From Naematelia aurantialba (taxonomy: Eukaryota > Basidiomycota > Tremellomycetes > Tremellales > Naemateliaceae): a stretch of DNA of 64,000 nucleotides. Location: the NCBI GenBank assembly GCA_021527695.1, contig JAKFAO010000008.1:744001-808000 (forward strand), written 5' to 3'. Position numbers and translations under genes: made by a program. The notes beneath the pieces were generated by a model. That model was not told the origin of the DNA, ran no database searches, and saw only the letters and a program-made list of their open reading frames with translations. Positions 9,725-19,588 of the stretch are shown in pieces (the stretch's first letter is position 1; every line of letters starts with the position of its first letter).

Positions 9725-10435
9725 ATGAGTGGCGATCCTCCGTCTATCCCTCCAACTCAAAACATAACCCAAAGTGGCAAAGGGGCAACGCAGTCAGAGG
9801 AAGCGAATGCTGGCAACGTCGACTATTCTTCCACAGACCGACACGAGCACAACCGCGCCAGCGACAAGAGAGCAAGACACCCAATCATACACCCTAGTGA
9901 CGCAAAGACTGTCATGGACAGCGATAAAAAGCAGGCCGCCGAGTGGCAAGCCGCAAAGGCAAGGAGGAAACGTTGGATAGCAGGCAGTGTACTGGTAGCT
10001 ACAGTAGCGACTGGAGTCGTGGGTGGTATCGTTGCGCCTTCTGTCCTACTTGCGACTGTCAGGGGCACACTCGACACTGTCAAACTCGCGCAGGAGGTGA
10101 CCCAGTCGGAGCTTGAATCCTGCCAGAACTCCTCGGTGACGCCGCGGAACATCACCGCCACAATGAACAAGACTCTCGAAGCGAGCAACGAGACCGAGCG
10201 CTCCAACTTGCTTGAGGCCATCAAGACGGCTTGCGATTTGTTGGACCAGGCCAAGGAGCTCTTCCCTGGAAATTGGACAGAGGCGGACGACAATTTCTCG
10301 GAAGGATTCTGCACCATCATATCCAACGTTCCGACGGACGAGAAAGTATCGGAAGTGACAAACACAAGCGAACGCAGCGATTGCGGTGACTTGAGTGAGC
10401 ACGACGAATCATGCGAGTACTCCGACTTGGAGTAA
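9725..10435 (+). CDS. Single-pass membrane protein of unknown family (cluster member 5)
   Basis: Intronless, 236 aa. A hydrophilic N-terminal region (about 1-78) ends in a basic stretch (KARRKRW), then one membrane segment (IAGSVLVATVATGVVGGIVAPSVLL, about residues 82-106). The remaining 130 residues are acidic, predicted helical, and contain several N-glycosylation sequons (NSS, NIT, NKT, NET, NWT, NFS, NTS). The many sequons after the segment and the basic residues before it suggest a type II topology with the C-terminal part in the lumen or outside. It ends SDLE, like the LD ends of its neighbours. No known family; function unknown. Confidence 0.7.
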   Translation: MSGDPPSIPPTQNITQSGKGATQSEEANAGNVDYSSTDRHEHNRASDKRARHPIIHPSDAKTVMDSDKKQAAEWQAAKARRKRWIAGSVLVATVATGVVGGIVAPSVLLATVRGTLDTVKLAQEVTQSELESCQNSSVTPRNITATMNKTLEASNETERSNLLEAIKTACDLLDQAKELFPGNWTEADDNFSEGFCTIISNVPTDEKVSEVTNTSERSDCGDLSEHDESCEYSDLE

Positions 10436-10886
10436 CTGATGGCTGCCGGCTCTCGATCGACACAGGAGCAATATGCAGTACATACATACGCGCTCCCATA
10501 AATCTCAGCAGTTTTGATCAGAGATTGCAGGAGCAGCGCATCAGCCTATACCTTGTGAAACAGATGTAGTTATGTTCCGTTGCGGCACCGTTTGCTCCGA
10601 GGTCCCTAAGCGCTTGAGGGGGAGAGCAATTTGCCACCACGCTGCAAAGAATCGTATGAGACGAACAACCGCCGCCCTTCTCTGTCTCTTGCTCTGCGCT
10701 TATCTAAAGGGTCATACTGTACTGCTCTACCTGACCTCCTCCATATCCGCCCTTCGCTGCGGACTGGTCCGTGGCCAGCCTCATCGCAAGGTAACAGCTA
10801 TAGGTAACGCAGGAGTCCGACGCACGGACCTGCTCGGGTAAACTGTCGGCGTCCCGGCCAATGTGGAGGTGATCCAACCGTCTAGC
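10436..10886. other. Intergenic region
   Basis: About 450 bp between the last membrane-protein cluster gene and the amidase promoter. Short open frames are present but none is supported. Confidence 0.4.
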
Positions 10887-10894
10887 TATATAAT
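10887..10894 (+). promoter_or_regulatory. TATA box of the amidase gene
   Basis: TATATAAT followed by CCC, 73 bp upstream of the amidase ATG, with a pyrimidine-rich stretch (CTTTCCCTTTCC) in between that would fit a transcription start region. A very similar TATAATCCC box lies 75 bp upstream of the ATG at 15424. Confidence 0.5.
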
Positions 10895-10966
10895 CCCATC
10901 TTACCCAACGCTGATCGTCTTTCCCTTTCCACTTCATTCCAGCCACCCTAGTTACCATTCAAAGAG

Positions 10967-13438
10967 ATGGTCGCAGCATCGACCAGAGATGCTGCAGCCA
11001 AAAAGCAGGCAGAGCGCGAGCGGCTCATCCGAGAGATGGAAGATGAGCTGGGATTCCCAGAAGATCATCCTGAGGATGAGGTCTACCTCTTGACTGCGTG
11101 AGCGATTTCTGGATCATATGAAGCTCCAGTCTGAGACCAATGGGAGATCGTATATGTGGCTCCCATAGGGATAGGGAGCTATCTGTGCCCTATGGAGTCC
11201 GCGCTGAGGTGCTATTACAGACCATCTCAAATCGTCGAGAACCTCAAAGGCCGGAAGGACGGTTGGACAGTGGAGAGAGTGGTGGAGGCTTGGGTGAGCT
11301 TAAAGTCTGTACACATGCTGCATTTTACTGACCCAGTCGCGACAAGATCCGCTCAGCATGCGCGGCGCATCGCAAGACCAACTCGATCACTGAAGGTTCT
11401 CTCACTTTAGTGTCGTTCTGACGAATGTAGTCTTCTTCCGTCAAGCGCTTGAAGAGGCAAGAGCAAAGGACAGGGCATATGCAGCAAACGGAGAAGCAGC
11501 AGGAGCGTTCTGGGGTCTGCCATCCAGCTTCAAAGGTGAGTTATCGATGCTCACGACGAAACGCTGACCTAGTCAGACACATACAACATTATCGGCGTCG
11601 ATTCGTCATTGGGCTGCTCGCCGTAAGTGCGCATCCAGCCCACAGCAACACGTTGATCATTGCAAAGGCATTGCTTTGAACCGACGACAAGTCCTGAGAA
11701 GGAGGCTGGTGTGAGTCCACCGCGGTCGACGAACCTCATGGCTAGCTTGTCAAGCTCTTTCGTGCGGCTGGTGGTATCCCCTTCTGCAAGACCAATGTTC
11801 CACAAGTGCGTTTACCCGGGCTGGCTGGAGTAATGCTTATAAGGCGAAGACCTTACTGGCGTTCGAGTGCCGCAATCCCATATTTGGCGCATCGACTAAT
11901 CCCTTTAACTCTACCCGGGTTCCTGGAGGGAGTTCAGGTGGAGAAGCCGCCCTGGTGACTCTGAAGGGAACGCCCTTGGGCTGGGGTTCGGATAGTAAGT
12001 CTGGACCTGTCGTGCAGGTCGTTTATGATAGTCGGTGGCTCCTTGCGTATCCCCGCCCATTACTCCGGATGCTGTGGTCTCAAACCAGTTGCTGGTCGGT
12101 GGCCCTCCAGTGGGCAACGACAGTCAATTGCTGGTTTCGAGGCGATCAGGGTTTGTCAGTAGGCTGGCCTGAAGCTGATCACTACAGGGGACCGTTGGAC
12201 CTATGGCTCGCAACGTTGCTGACCTCACATTCGCAAGCAAGACAATGATTGATTTGGCAATGAAGTCTGATTATTCTCCTTGGGGAGAGGTGCTCTTGCC
12301 GCTACAGTGGCGTGAAACCGAAGTGCCTAAACGGCTCAAGATCGCCTGGTGGGTCGATGACGACATCATCAAGGTATCTAGCGGAGCTCGGTCGGAGGAA
12401 CGTAGCTGATAATGCCAGACAAGTCCGGCTTGCGCACGAGCGGTCAAGGAGGTTGTTGACACCCTCGCACGAGAGGGTCATGAACTAGTACAGTGGAGTC
12501 CTCCTGATGGTGAGTCAAGAGCTTGTGCTGCTCGGGCACTATCCTGACTTCAATACAGTCTCGGAGGCCCTCAAAGTAAAGCGACCCACATAGCCTGTTC
12601 AGGCGTTCCATGCTGATGAATGGCAGATCTTTGCTGCACTCACGTCCGCGGACGGCTATGAGACACTGCTCAGCAATCTTGGTCGTGACCCTATGGAGCC
12701 ATCGATGCGCCTGGTAGGTCGCGGGCGGTTGGGATCTGACTGTGCAGGTCACTCTTGGCTCCAAGATACCCAACTTCCTTCGAGGCATGCTGCTATGGAT
12801 CCTCCGAAGCGTTCTTAAAGATACGCTCTTTGCATCTGTTTTTGGTAGGTATATGGCTCCCCTTGATCTTAAGCTGACGTGACCAAGCGACGTCAAAGCC
12901 GAAAACGGTCAGAAGCTTTTGGGAATGGACCGCGAGGCGAAACACATATGCCACGGCGTTCCGTAAAGCTGTCAGTATCCTCCTGACCAACTTTTCCACT
13001 GACCTGCATAGGCGTGGGAGGACAATGGTTTCGACATGCTCTTGTGTCCTGTCCAAGCTGTCCCTGCTCTCGAACACGGAAGAACGAAGCTCCTCTCTCC
13101 ATTAGCGTGCGTCTCCCTCTCACGTTTATGTGCCCTCAATGATGTGTCGTAGCATCACCACTATCCTCTTCAATGTGGTAGACTCGACAGTAGGTGTGCT
13201 ACCAGTGACCCGGGTGTCTCGCGATTTCGACGCAACGCCGTCCGACTTCCTTCAGGGGTCAACAGGCTCGTGGCTCCTCGAGAAGCGAGTGTACGAGGGC
13301 TCAGATCCCGCCTACGACGCTGAGAAGATGCACGGGCTTCCTGTGGGGGTGCAGGTGGTGGGAAAAGCTTGGGAAGAAGAGAAGGTTTTGGCGATGATGA
13401 AGCTTGTTGAGGATGCCGTGGGGTTTGAGAGGGAGTGA
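10967..13438 (+). CDS. Amidase-signature family amidase (17 exons)
   Basis: Amidase-signature serine hydrolase of the fungal general amidase/FAAH type, hydrolysing carboxamides. I could join 17 exons in frame to about 578 aa, the usual size. Motifs: SSFKDTYNI (catalytic Lys), FECRNPIFGASTNPFNSTRV, then GGSSGGEAAL and IGGSLRIPAHYSGCCGLKP (the signature with the two catalytic serines), and GTVGPMARNVADL. The C-terminal part has LLCPVQAVPAL and HGLPVGVQVVGKAWEEEKVL. Exon edges include 10967-11097, 11221-11293, 11347-11395, 11431-11535, 11577-11622, 11668-11710, 11746-11805, 11850-11994, 12032-12150, 12188-12373, 12419-12509, 12559-12575, 12603-12713, 12748-12844, 12888-12970, 13012-13106 and 13153-13438. 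The intron at 12576-12602 would be only 27 nt, which is suspicious; without it there is a stop. Confidence 0.9.
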
Positions 13439-13807
13439 AGGCACTCGACAGGGCGACAAGAAGGGGGAGGATGCGTGCCTCCCAACTTTGTTTTGGAATC
13501 CTGTATCTTGTGCTGTTTGAGGTCACCATTGCAACCCGCTAGACCCGTCTTGCTGTAAGCTCCGCTGGCGATGGACTTGGAGGTGACGTAGGCACACCCT
13601 CGGTACATTGTGCATCCCGTACACGAGCACCACTAGATGGACGAATATACTGCTGGCCGTCTTTACGGTACGCTGCCACATGCCAATTGCAGGAGGCGTT
13701 AAGGTTAAAAGCGCAATCCGGAATCACGTCATCAGCGGTGTGACCATTTGTTGACCTCAGCACTCTATATCTGTGACCCAGCACCTGTACATCTACATAA
13801 GCCGAGG
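13439..13807. other. Intergenic region
   Basis: About 370 bp between the amidase stop and the GILT start. It should hold the amidase 3' end and the GILT promoter. Minus-strand frames here are unsupported. Confidence 0.4.
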
Positions 13808-15113
13808 ATGCGCTTCTCGTACTTCGCTCTGTGTTTCCTCTCAGCGGCATGCGCTTCGTTGCTGCCCCAAGCTGCCGTGCAAGTATCGAATGCGATTGCA
13901 GGGTCTGAGCCAAAGGTCAACGTCACGCTCTATGTCATGTCCCGGTGCCCGGATGCCGTGAGTCACTTACACTTTCCACCCACTCTTGGGGTTTTGCAGG
14001 GATAGCAGCTTACGTTGGCTGGCGGGATAGCGGCGCTGCGAAGCCGTCTTTGAGGATGTAAGTCCTGGCAGCAGGTTGTGTCGCGTCGCTGGTCGCTGAT
14101 TGGGAACACTAGGTTCTGCGGACAGAGGGGATCGTCGACAAGGTCAACTTGGAGATGCAGTACATCGCGACGTCTGTCCTGCTCTTCCTCCTGCTGACAT
14201 GTTTGGTCCTATACTGCATGACTCACTCTCTCGTCATCGTCTCTGTTCTTCCCGTTCTCCTTCCTTCCTCCTGCCTCCTTCCTTCCTTCATCCGGTCCTT
14301 CGTCCTTCCTTCTCCCTCCTTCCTCCTTCCTCCTTCCTTCCTCCTTCCTTCTCTCCCTCCGACCAGTCTTCTCGACGCTCTCAGCTGACGATACCCAGGC
14401 TTAACCACTCCGAACCGCTCGGCCTGACATGCAAACACGGCCCACTCGAATGCATCGGCAACGGACACGAGCTGTGCCTAGCCGCGCACCTCAACCTCAC
14501 CTCCTTCTACGCCACGCTGTCATGCTTCAACTTCCCCTCCCCTTGGCCAGGAGATATCGGCACTGTGCGCCTCACGCGGCACTGCCTGGAGACAATCGGC
14601 GAGGACTGGGAAGCCAGCGGCGTGGGGCAGTGTATCCAGCGTAAGGCTAAACATGGGCTAGGGAAAGAGGCGCGCAAGTTGTTGTTGAGTAACATCAAGG
14701 AGACGATAGACAGAGGGGTGGAAAAAAGCTGTACCATCGAGATTGCTAGTACGCTCAAGGGATCCAAGAGGACTTGTCTGGTAGACGACGGCGTGTGGAC
14801 AGGCTGCGATGTGAGTCCATCTGCCCTCCGCCGTCACCGTCCCCTCTGCTCATTGGCGGCGCTCTCCTCTGCCATCCACTAAACGTGTTTATTCATGCCC
14901 CGCTTTGTGCTGCCCCGAAGCTTTGTGACTCTCATCCACCGTTCTCCTTCCTCTCCCTTGTTCCGTCCGAAAACTATTGATTCCTTGTGGGGAGCACCAA
15001 TTTCTTGTGGGAAGAATCGGCCAGCCGGCTGACGCCCGCAGGACGGACACGACGCCGCAGACTTTGTGCGTGTGATCCAGGACGAATGGAAGAATCTCCA
15101 GTCGGCGCAGTGA
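13808..15113 (+). CDS. GILT-family (gamma-interferon-inducible lysosomal thiol reductase-like) protein
   Basis: Secreted or vacuolar thioredoxin-fold thiol reductase. Five exons (13808-13957, 14031-14057, 14113-14171, 14399-14810, 15042-15113) join to 239 aa. A signal peptide is clear (MRFSYFALCFLSAACASLL). The core starts VNVTLYVMSRCPDA and continues RRCEAVFEDV, the fungal form of the active site. The GILT signature follows as CKHGPLECIGNGHELC, with conserved cysteines spaced through the rest (LSCFNFPSPW, HCLETIG, GVGQCIQ, KSCTIE). Exon 2 is only 27 nt. Intron 3 (14172-14398) is unusually long for this window and is almost pure pyrimidine in its middle. Family assignment is firm; the natural substrate is unknown. 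Confidence 0.9.
14254..14363 (+). repeat. Polypyrimidine CCTT/CCTCCTT tract in GILT intron 3
   Basis: About 110 nt made almost only of C and T on the coding strand, with CCTT and TCC units repeated irregularly. It lies fully inside the third intron of the GILT gene. Confidence 0.85.
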
Positions 15114-15342
15114 GGCTGCAAACGTCACCCTCACTCTCGACACACCATCTTGCTTGTACGAGTACGACCTGTGTCAACATGCATATAGAGTATCTAACAC
15201 AACAACGCTACACAATAACGCACCCTCCCCAGTGCGGTTACCCTGCACATTGTCGTCGCCTCGCCGTGGGTATTTTGGGGTTGCAAGGACCTCAGGACCT
15301 TCCTTTGTCCTCCGAAACGGAAACGATACACCGCATCGAACC

Positions 15343-15349
15343 ATATAAT
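15343..15349 (+). promoter_or_regulatory. TATA box upstream of an alternative CYSTM first exon
   Basis: ATATAAT followed by CCCCC, 75 bp before the ATG at 15424, at nearly the same spacing as the amidase box. It supports a real promoter here and so a real first exon at 15424. Confidence 0.4.
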
Positions 15350-15887
15350 CCCCCAATGCTACGTTGATCAGACTCAGACTCATCGTCGGGCAAACAGGCA
15401 AACGTACATCTGCTCTACCAAACATGTCGGAATACTACGCGCAAAATCAGGCTGGCGAGCCGAACGTGAGTGCAATTTTGTCTCTGAGGAAGACTGCTCT
15501 GCTGGAAACGGTCGACTGGAAGGATATGCATACAGAGGTGCAGGTAGCGTCGGTCCTTTGCCTTGCCGTCCCTGCGTGCTCAGAGCCTACTCTGCCTCTA
15601 GTCAAACGCCCTCTGCCCATCTTCTCGGCCACGTTCGACGTCCGTCCTCCCCGTCGAGGAGGCAGGAGGGTCATGTCCGACTTGGTGTGCAAAGGACCGC
15701 TCCGGGCACTACGGACGCTACGGGCGCACCTTTGTGCTCCGAAACGCAAACGCCCATCCCCGCCATCGGGCGACATGGTCACTCAACCCACGCTGATCAT
15801 CACCGCCTTCTCGACACGAACACGCTGATCATCGCGCCTTGTCATTCTAGCCCACATTCTCAACTGTCGCTTCCCGAGTCCGACACC

Positions 15888-16433
15888 ATGTCCAACGCGC
15901 AGTACTATGGCGAGCCACAGTATCCCCAGCAGGGCTATGGCCAGCAGCAGGGATACCCGCAGCAAGGATACCCACAGCAGGGATACCCACAGCAAGGATA
16001 CCCACAGGGATACCCACAGCAAGGGTACGGACAACAAGGGTACCCCCAGCAGAATGTCAGTCCGTCTCAAAGCTTCTAGCCCGCTTCAACAGCAGTATGG
16101 ATCCCAGCCCAGCCTTTCCCCACTCTTCCCTGTTCCCACTTGCAGTCTTGCATTCTTGCCTTCTTGCACCCATCGTGGCTGGCTTCTCACGACCGACCCC
16201 GTGCGGTGATTGTAAAGTGCTGATCATGGTAATAGGGGCCTGACCAGGGCACCGGCTATATCGCCACTCAGCCACAGAGCCAGCCGCCCCCGCAGACGGT
16301 ATACGTCGAACAACAGCGCGGGGACGGGGACGGCGGCGGCTGTGGTTCGTGCTGTGGATGCTGCACGGCCCTCCTTGCGATAATCTGCGCCGAGGAGCTC
16401 TGCGAATGTTGTTGTCAGGCGATCTGTAACTGA
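15888..16433 (+). CDS. CYSTM-like protein with GYPQQ repeats and Cys-rich C-terminus
   Basis: Two exons (15888-16055 and 16236-16433; donor GTCAGT, acceptor AATAG) give 121 aa. Residues 12-55 are tandem GYPQQ/GYGQQ repeats. The C-terminus, CGSCCGCCTALLAIICAEELCECCCQAIC, is the Cys-rich module of the CYSTM type, in which a short hydrophobic segment flanked by cysteines anchors small stress-related proteins in the membrane. A second possible first exon, ATG 15424 (MSEYYAQNQAGEPN, donor GTGAGT after the Asn codon), would splice in frame to TATCCCCAG in the exon shown, so the gene may have two promoters. Fungal and plant members are linked to stress tolerance; the specific role here is unknown. 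Confidence 0.8.
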
Positions 16434-16887
16434 GGCAGGGCGGCGCTCGATGCCGATGCCCCAACCGGCGCGGGGCGGAACGACGAGAGCTGGGCTGCGA
16501 GGATGACGGCGCGAGGTTTGCGTGACGTGGGGTCTACCGGACGAGACGGGTTCTGGGCCAAGGCAGGAGCGCCGTCGTTGAGCGCATACGGGGTTGATGG
16601 GGCGATGATCTTAGATGGAGCGCAGACGGCAGCTGGTAGACTGATCTGTGGGAGCAGAGCATGAGGCCGGACGGTATGTTGCGGCATGACGGCACCGGTG
16701 GAGTGGTCCAGGCGGGAAGCAAGACGAGCATGTGCATGCTGTACGTTACCTATGCATGGTCCAGCGCCTGATCGTCACACCGCATCGTCACCCGCACCCC
16801 GCACCCCCCAATACGGGCACACCACACCGCCACCGGCACACCAGACCACGCCAACACAGTGAAGAGATAGGACCGCTCAACTGCAGA
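16434..16887. other. Intergenic region between convergent genes
   Basis: About 450 bp between the CYSTM stop and the DPB4 stop, which point towards each other, so it holds two terminators. Frames here are unsupported. A CCGCACCC/CACACC-rich run occurs at about 16785-16850. Confidence 0.45.
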
Positions 16888-17986
16888 TCACCCCTCCACA
16901 TCACTCTCATCCACATCATCGCCATCGTCTCCCTCCCCCTCACCTTCACCCTCCTCCACTCCCTCTGCGTCATCCGCATCAGCATCTCCGCCCCCACCCA
17001 TATCCGTATCCACATCAGCTGCGTCGTTGGGCCGCCGCCGTCCGCGCCCTGCACCTGCTGGCTTCTTACTTGCTTTCTCTGAGGCTACTCGGGTCCGGTA
17101 TGCTATGATTGTCAGACACGGCGGCAGGCAAGTAGACGTGGAGGTTGCGGACTTCCAGGAACGGTAAGAGGAGGTGAAATTCTTGCGCATGAGTGTCAGG
17201 CAGGAGGTTATGAAGAGAGAATAGTCAGCACGGGACTCACCGGCCAACTCCTGTTCTAGCTGGGGTATGAGGACGTCCGCCGGCCCAAAGTCCATCTCCG
17301 TGATAGCTTTGAGCACGTCAGACGCGGTGATGGACTTGCCTGACCGCGCGAGAGCTTGGTCGTGCGCTCTGATCCATGTCAATAGAAACCCCGCGTCAAT
17401 CAGTCCGCATCGTCATCGTGCGCCGATCGACAGAACAGCATGAGCTGGCGATGGAGATTGTGAACGCGGATCGCTGGGGGCGCAAAGAAGAAGGATTCGT
17501 GAGGACTGCTTCAGCGGCGTTACTCACGCGGCAGCTAGATGGCGTTAGTTTTGTAGTCTTATCTAAGAGGTGGGTGAAACGTAGACGCACTTAGGTACGA
17601 GACGAAGAGTGTCGAGCTCCGTTGCAGAGCCAAGACGACATCCTGCTGCATCTTGACATTGTCCGGTATCTGACTGGTCAGCTGCGGCGCCACAGTCGAC
17701 AGATGTACATGACGACAGGAGGAGCAGCGGGGCGCGCAGATGAAGGAGCTGGGCAGTCGAAGAGAGAAGCAATAGTGAAGAAGGGAGCAAGGGAAGAAGG
17801 AAGAAGGAAGCAAGCAATGTGGAGTAGACTCGGTCTCACTGAGCCTTTGGCAAGTTTGGTGAGGTTTGTCTTTGGGAGCTCAAAGTCGGCAATAGACGAG
17901 AGCACCGAGGTCTGCTGTACCGCCGCCGGGGATTGGTCGTCTACCACTGATGGCGGCGGGGCGAGCCTGGCGCCTTTGGGCGGCAT
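16888..17986 (-). CDS. DPB4: DNA polymerase epsilon subunit Dpb4 (POLE3-like histone fold)
   Basis: Histone-fold subunit of DNA polymerase epsilon and of CHRAC-type remodellers. Five exons (17986-17840, 17669-17591, 17534-17528, 17368-17241, 17102-16888) join to 191 aa. The fold reads ELPKTNLTKLAKGS, IPDNVKMQQDVVLALQRSS, TLFVSYL, then HDQALARSGKSITASDVLKA and FGPADVLIPQLEQELAAYRTR. These match the POLE3/Dpb4 helices in order. Exon 3 is only 7 nt (CTGCCGC) but is needed to keep both frame and the conserved YL-xAAAHD spacing. After a Lys-rich stretch the C-terminus is strongly acidic (Glu/Asp/Gly repeats), as in many Dpb4 proteins. Identification is firm; the micro-exon is inferred. Confidence 0.9.
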
Positions 17987-18501
17987 TGTCGGGATCGACG
18001 GGATCGAGCGGAACGATACGATGGAGCGGGAGCGGCGCGATGGATGTGGACGGCGAAGTGGGTGGTGCTACACAGTCGAAGGGGAGGGAAAACGTGCAGT
18101 GAGGCGAAAGGGGATCGAGGGTGCTCTCAGTGACGCAGGTAGGGCTGCAGTTGGAGACACGGCTAAAGCTGAATGTCACGTAAAGTGGTAGAACAGGACG
18201 AGGAGCAACTCATGAACGCGTCCAGCGTCAACTTTTCGGCGCGTTCAGTAAACTGGGTGGCAACGTAGGTGCTTGTGCTGCCCACCTGGAGCGCTGAGGA
18301 AGAGTGCAAGTCGGTACTGTGAGCAAGGTGATGTGCTGGCCACACGCGCATGCTCGCAGTATGATCATATTGGTCACAAAGGACAAGTAGACACCGCAGT
18401 CCCACGCCCTTCTCGTCCCCCACTGCCACGGTTTGAAAGTGGGTGACAACTCGCAGTCCAAGTGAAATGATGCATGCCACAAGCCCAGAGCTGATCTCCC
18501 G
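17987..18501. other. Intergenic region
   Basis: About 515 bp between the end of YOS1 and the start of DPB4, both on the minus strand. A minus-strand frame at 18163-18480 has some protein-like text but no recognisable motif and overlaps the expected YOS1 terminator and DPB4 promoter, so I do not call it. Confidence 0.4.
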
Positions 18502-19282
18502 TCATCCCAGCGCCAGCTCGTACAGTATGCTACGCCAGTCAGCTTGCCATTCACGCGTGTCACGCAAGGCCGCTCTCGAATACGTGACTGCGCAGCTTGG
18601 ACTCACACGAGCACATTCACGACGATCAGCGGTACTACCTTCGTCAGCTGTCGACGTGCAAGACTCGGCGAGATGGCAGCTAGAGAAAATGTAAAGAATC
18701 AAGAGAGACAAGAAGAGGGCTATGACGGGGGAGGGGGGGGAGGAGGGAAGGAGGGAAGGAGTAGGATGGTCCTAGGAGGCAAGATGGACACGTTGGAGAC
18801 GTACACCGCATCACCGTCCGCGTCGCGCTTATGAGATTGACCAGCTTCGCCTTGATGCTCAACCCGTCCGGTCCGACTGTTCCTGCTTGACCAAAAGCGT
18901 CGCCGCCGTATACATTTGGATTTTGGGCATGGCCGAATCCCTGGTTTGCCGAGGGTGGGTTCCGCGTTGACCAGCCGACTAACGATAGGACACCAGAATA
19001 CAGCCGGGGACCATCGATTCATCGAGTAACGGTTGGTAGAAGTTGAAAGTCGTTGAACGAGGTTGGTTCCAGTATGGATTTGAGTGCACGCATGGTCGAT
19101 ACAAGAGGAACAGGTTGTGTAAGTGCAAGGACGGGAGCACCGAGGAATGAAGAGATCAGCGCCAGCAGTGACAAGCTGAACGACTCACTCTTCGCCAAGA
19201 ACCTCTCTTCATTCAGGATAGCCACAGCATTGGTGAGCAGCAAACCCACGTACAGGATATGCCAGACGTAGTTGAACATCAT
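18502..19282 (-). CDS. YOS1: Yos1-like ER-Golgi transport membrane protein
   Basis: Small membrane protein of the Yos1/IER3IP1 family, which acts with Yip1-Yif1 in COPII vesicle traffic from ER to Golgi. Four exons (19282-19189, 18978-18805, 18634-18607, 18529-18502) join to 107 aa, near the usual 80-90 plus a Gly/Asn-rich insert. Exon 1 gives the first membrane segment and signature (MMFNYVWHILYVGLLLTNAV, AILNEERFLAK). Exon 2 gives IGWSTRNPP, a Gln/Gly/Asn-rich loop and the conserved SIKAKLVNLISATRTVMR. The two last exons of 28 nt each give LPLIVVNVLVILYELALG, the second segment. An in-frame ATG nine codons upstream exists, but the shorter start fits family N-termini better. Confidence 0.9.
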
Positions 19283-19588
19283 GCTGCCCACGCCGCGCAA
19301 CATATGCAAAAGGTGGTGTTCATAGAGCCCGGCTACTCGATGTCATCGCAGGTCCCAGAATTGCTTCCGTTCGACGTGGAAGTCACCGTAGCATATGACA
19401 GCTGCATATGACTACTGAACCTTCATCCTCACGCTGTATACAATTGGACAAGGGTAATTATATCGCACGGCTGATGACCACAGGCAATTATTAAACTGCT
19501 GGGCTACCTACTATGATGACTCTGCTATAAGGCTACTACGATGACTCTGCTATCACAGCTACTACGACTGCTCGCTACTCGACACGTC
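19283..19588. other. Intergenic region
   Basis: About 300 bp between the end of the metallo-beta-lactamase gene and the start of YOS1, both on the minus strand. It contains a short direct repeat (CTACGATGACTCTGCTAT at about 19507 and 19534). No gene seen. Confidence 0.4.

Noticed and set aside
9823..10402. Minus-strand frames opposite cluster member 5
   Set aside because: Antisense shadows; the plus-strand protein has a clear membrane segment and sequons.
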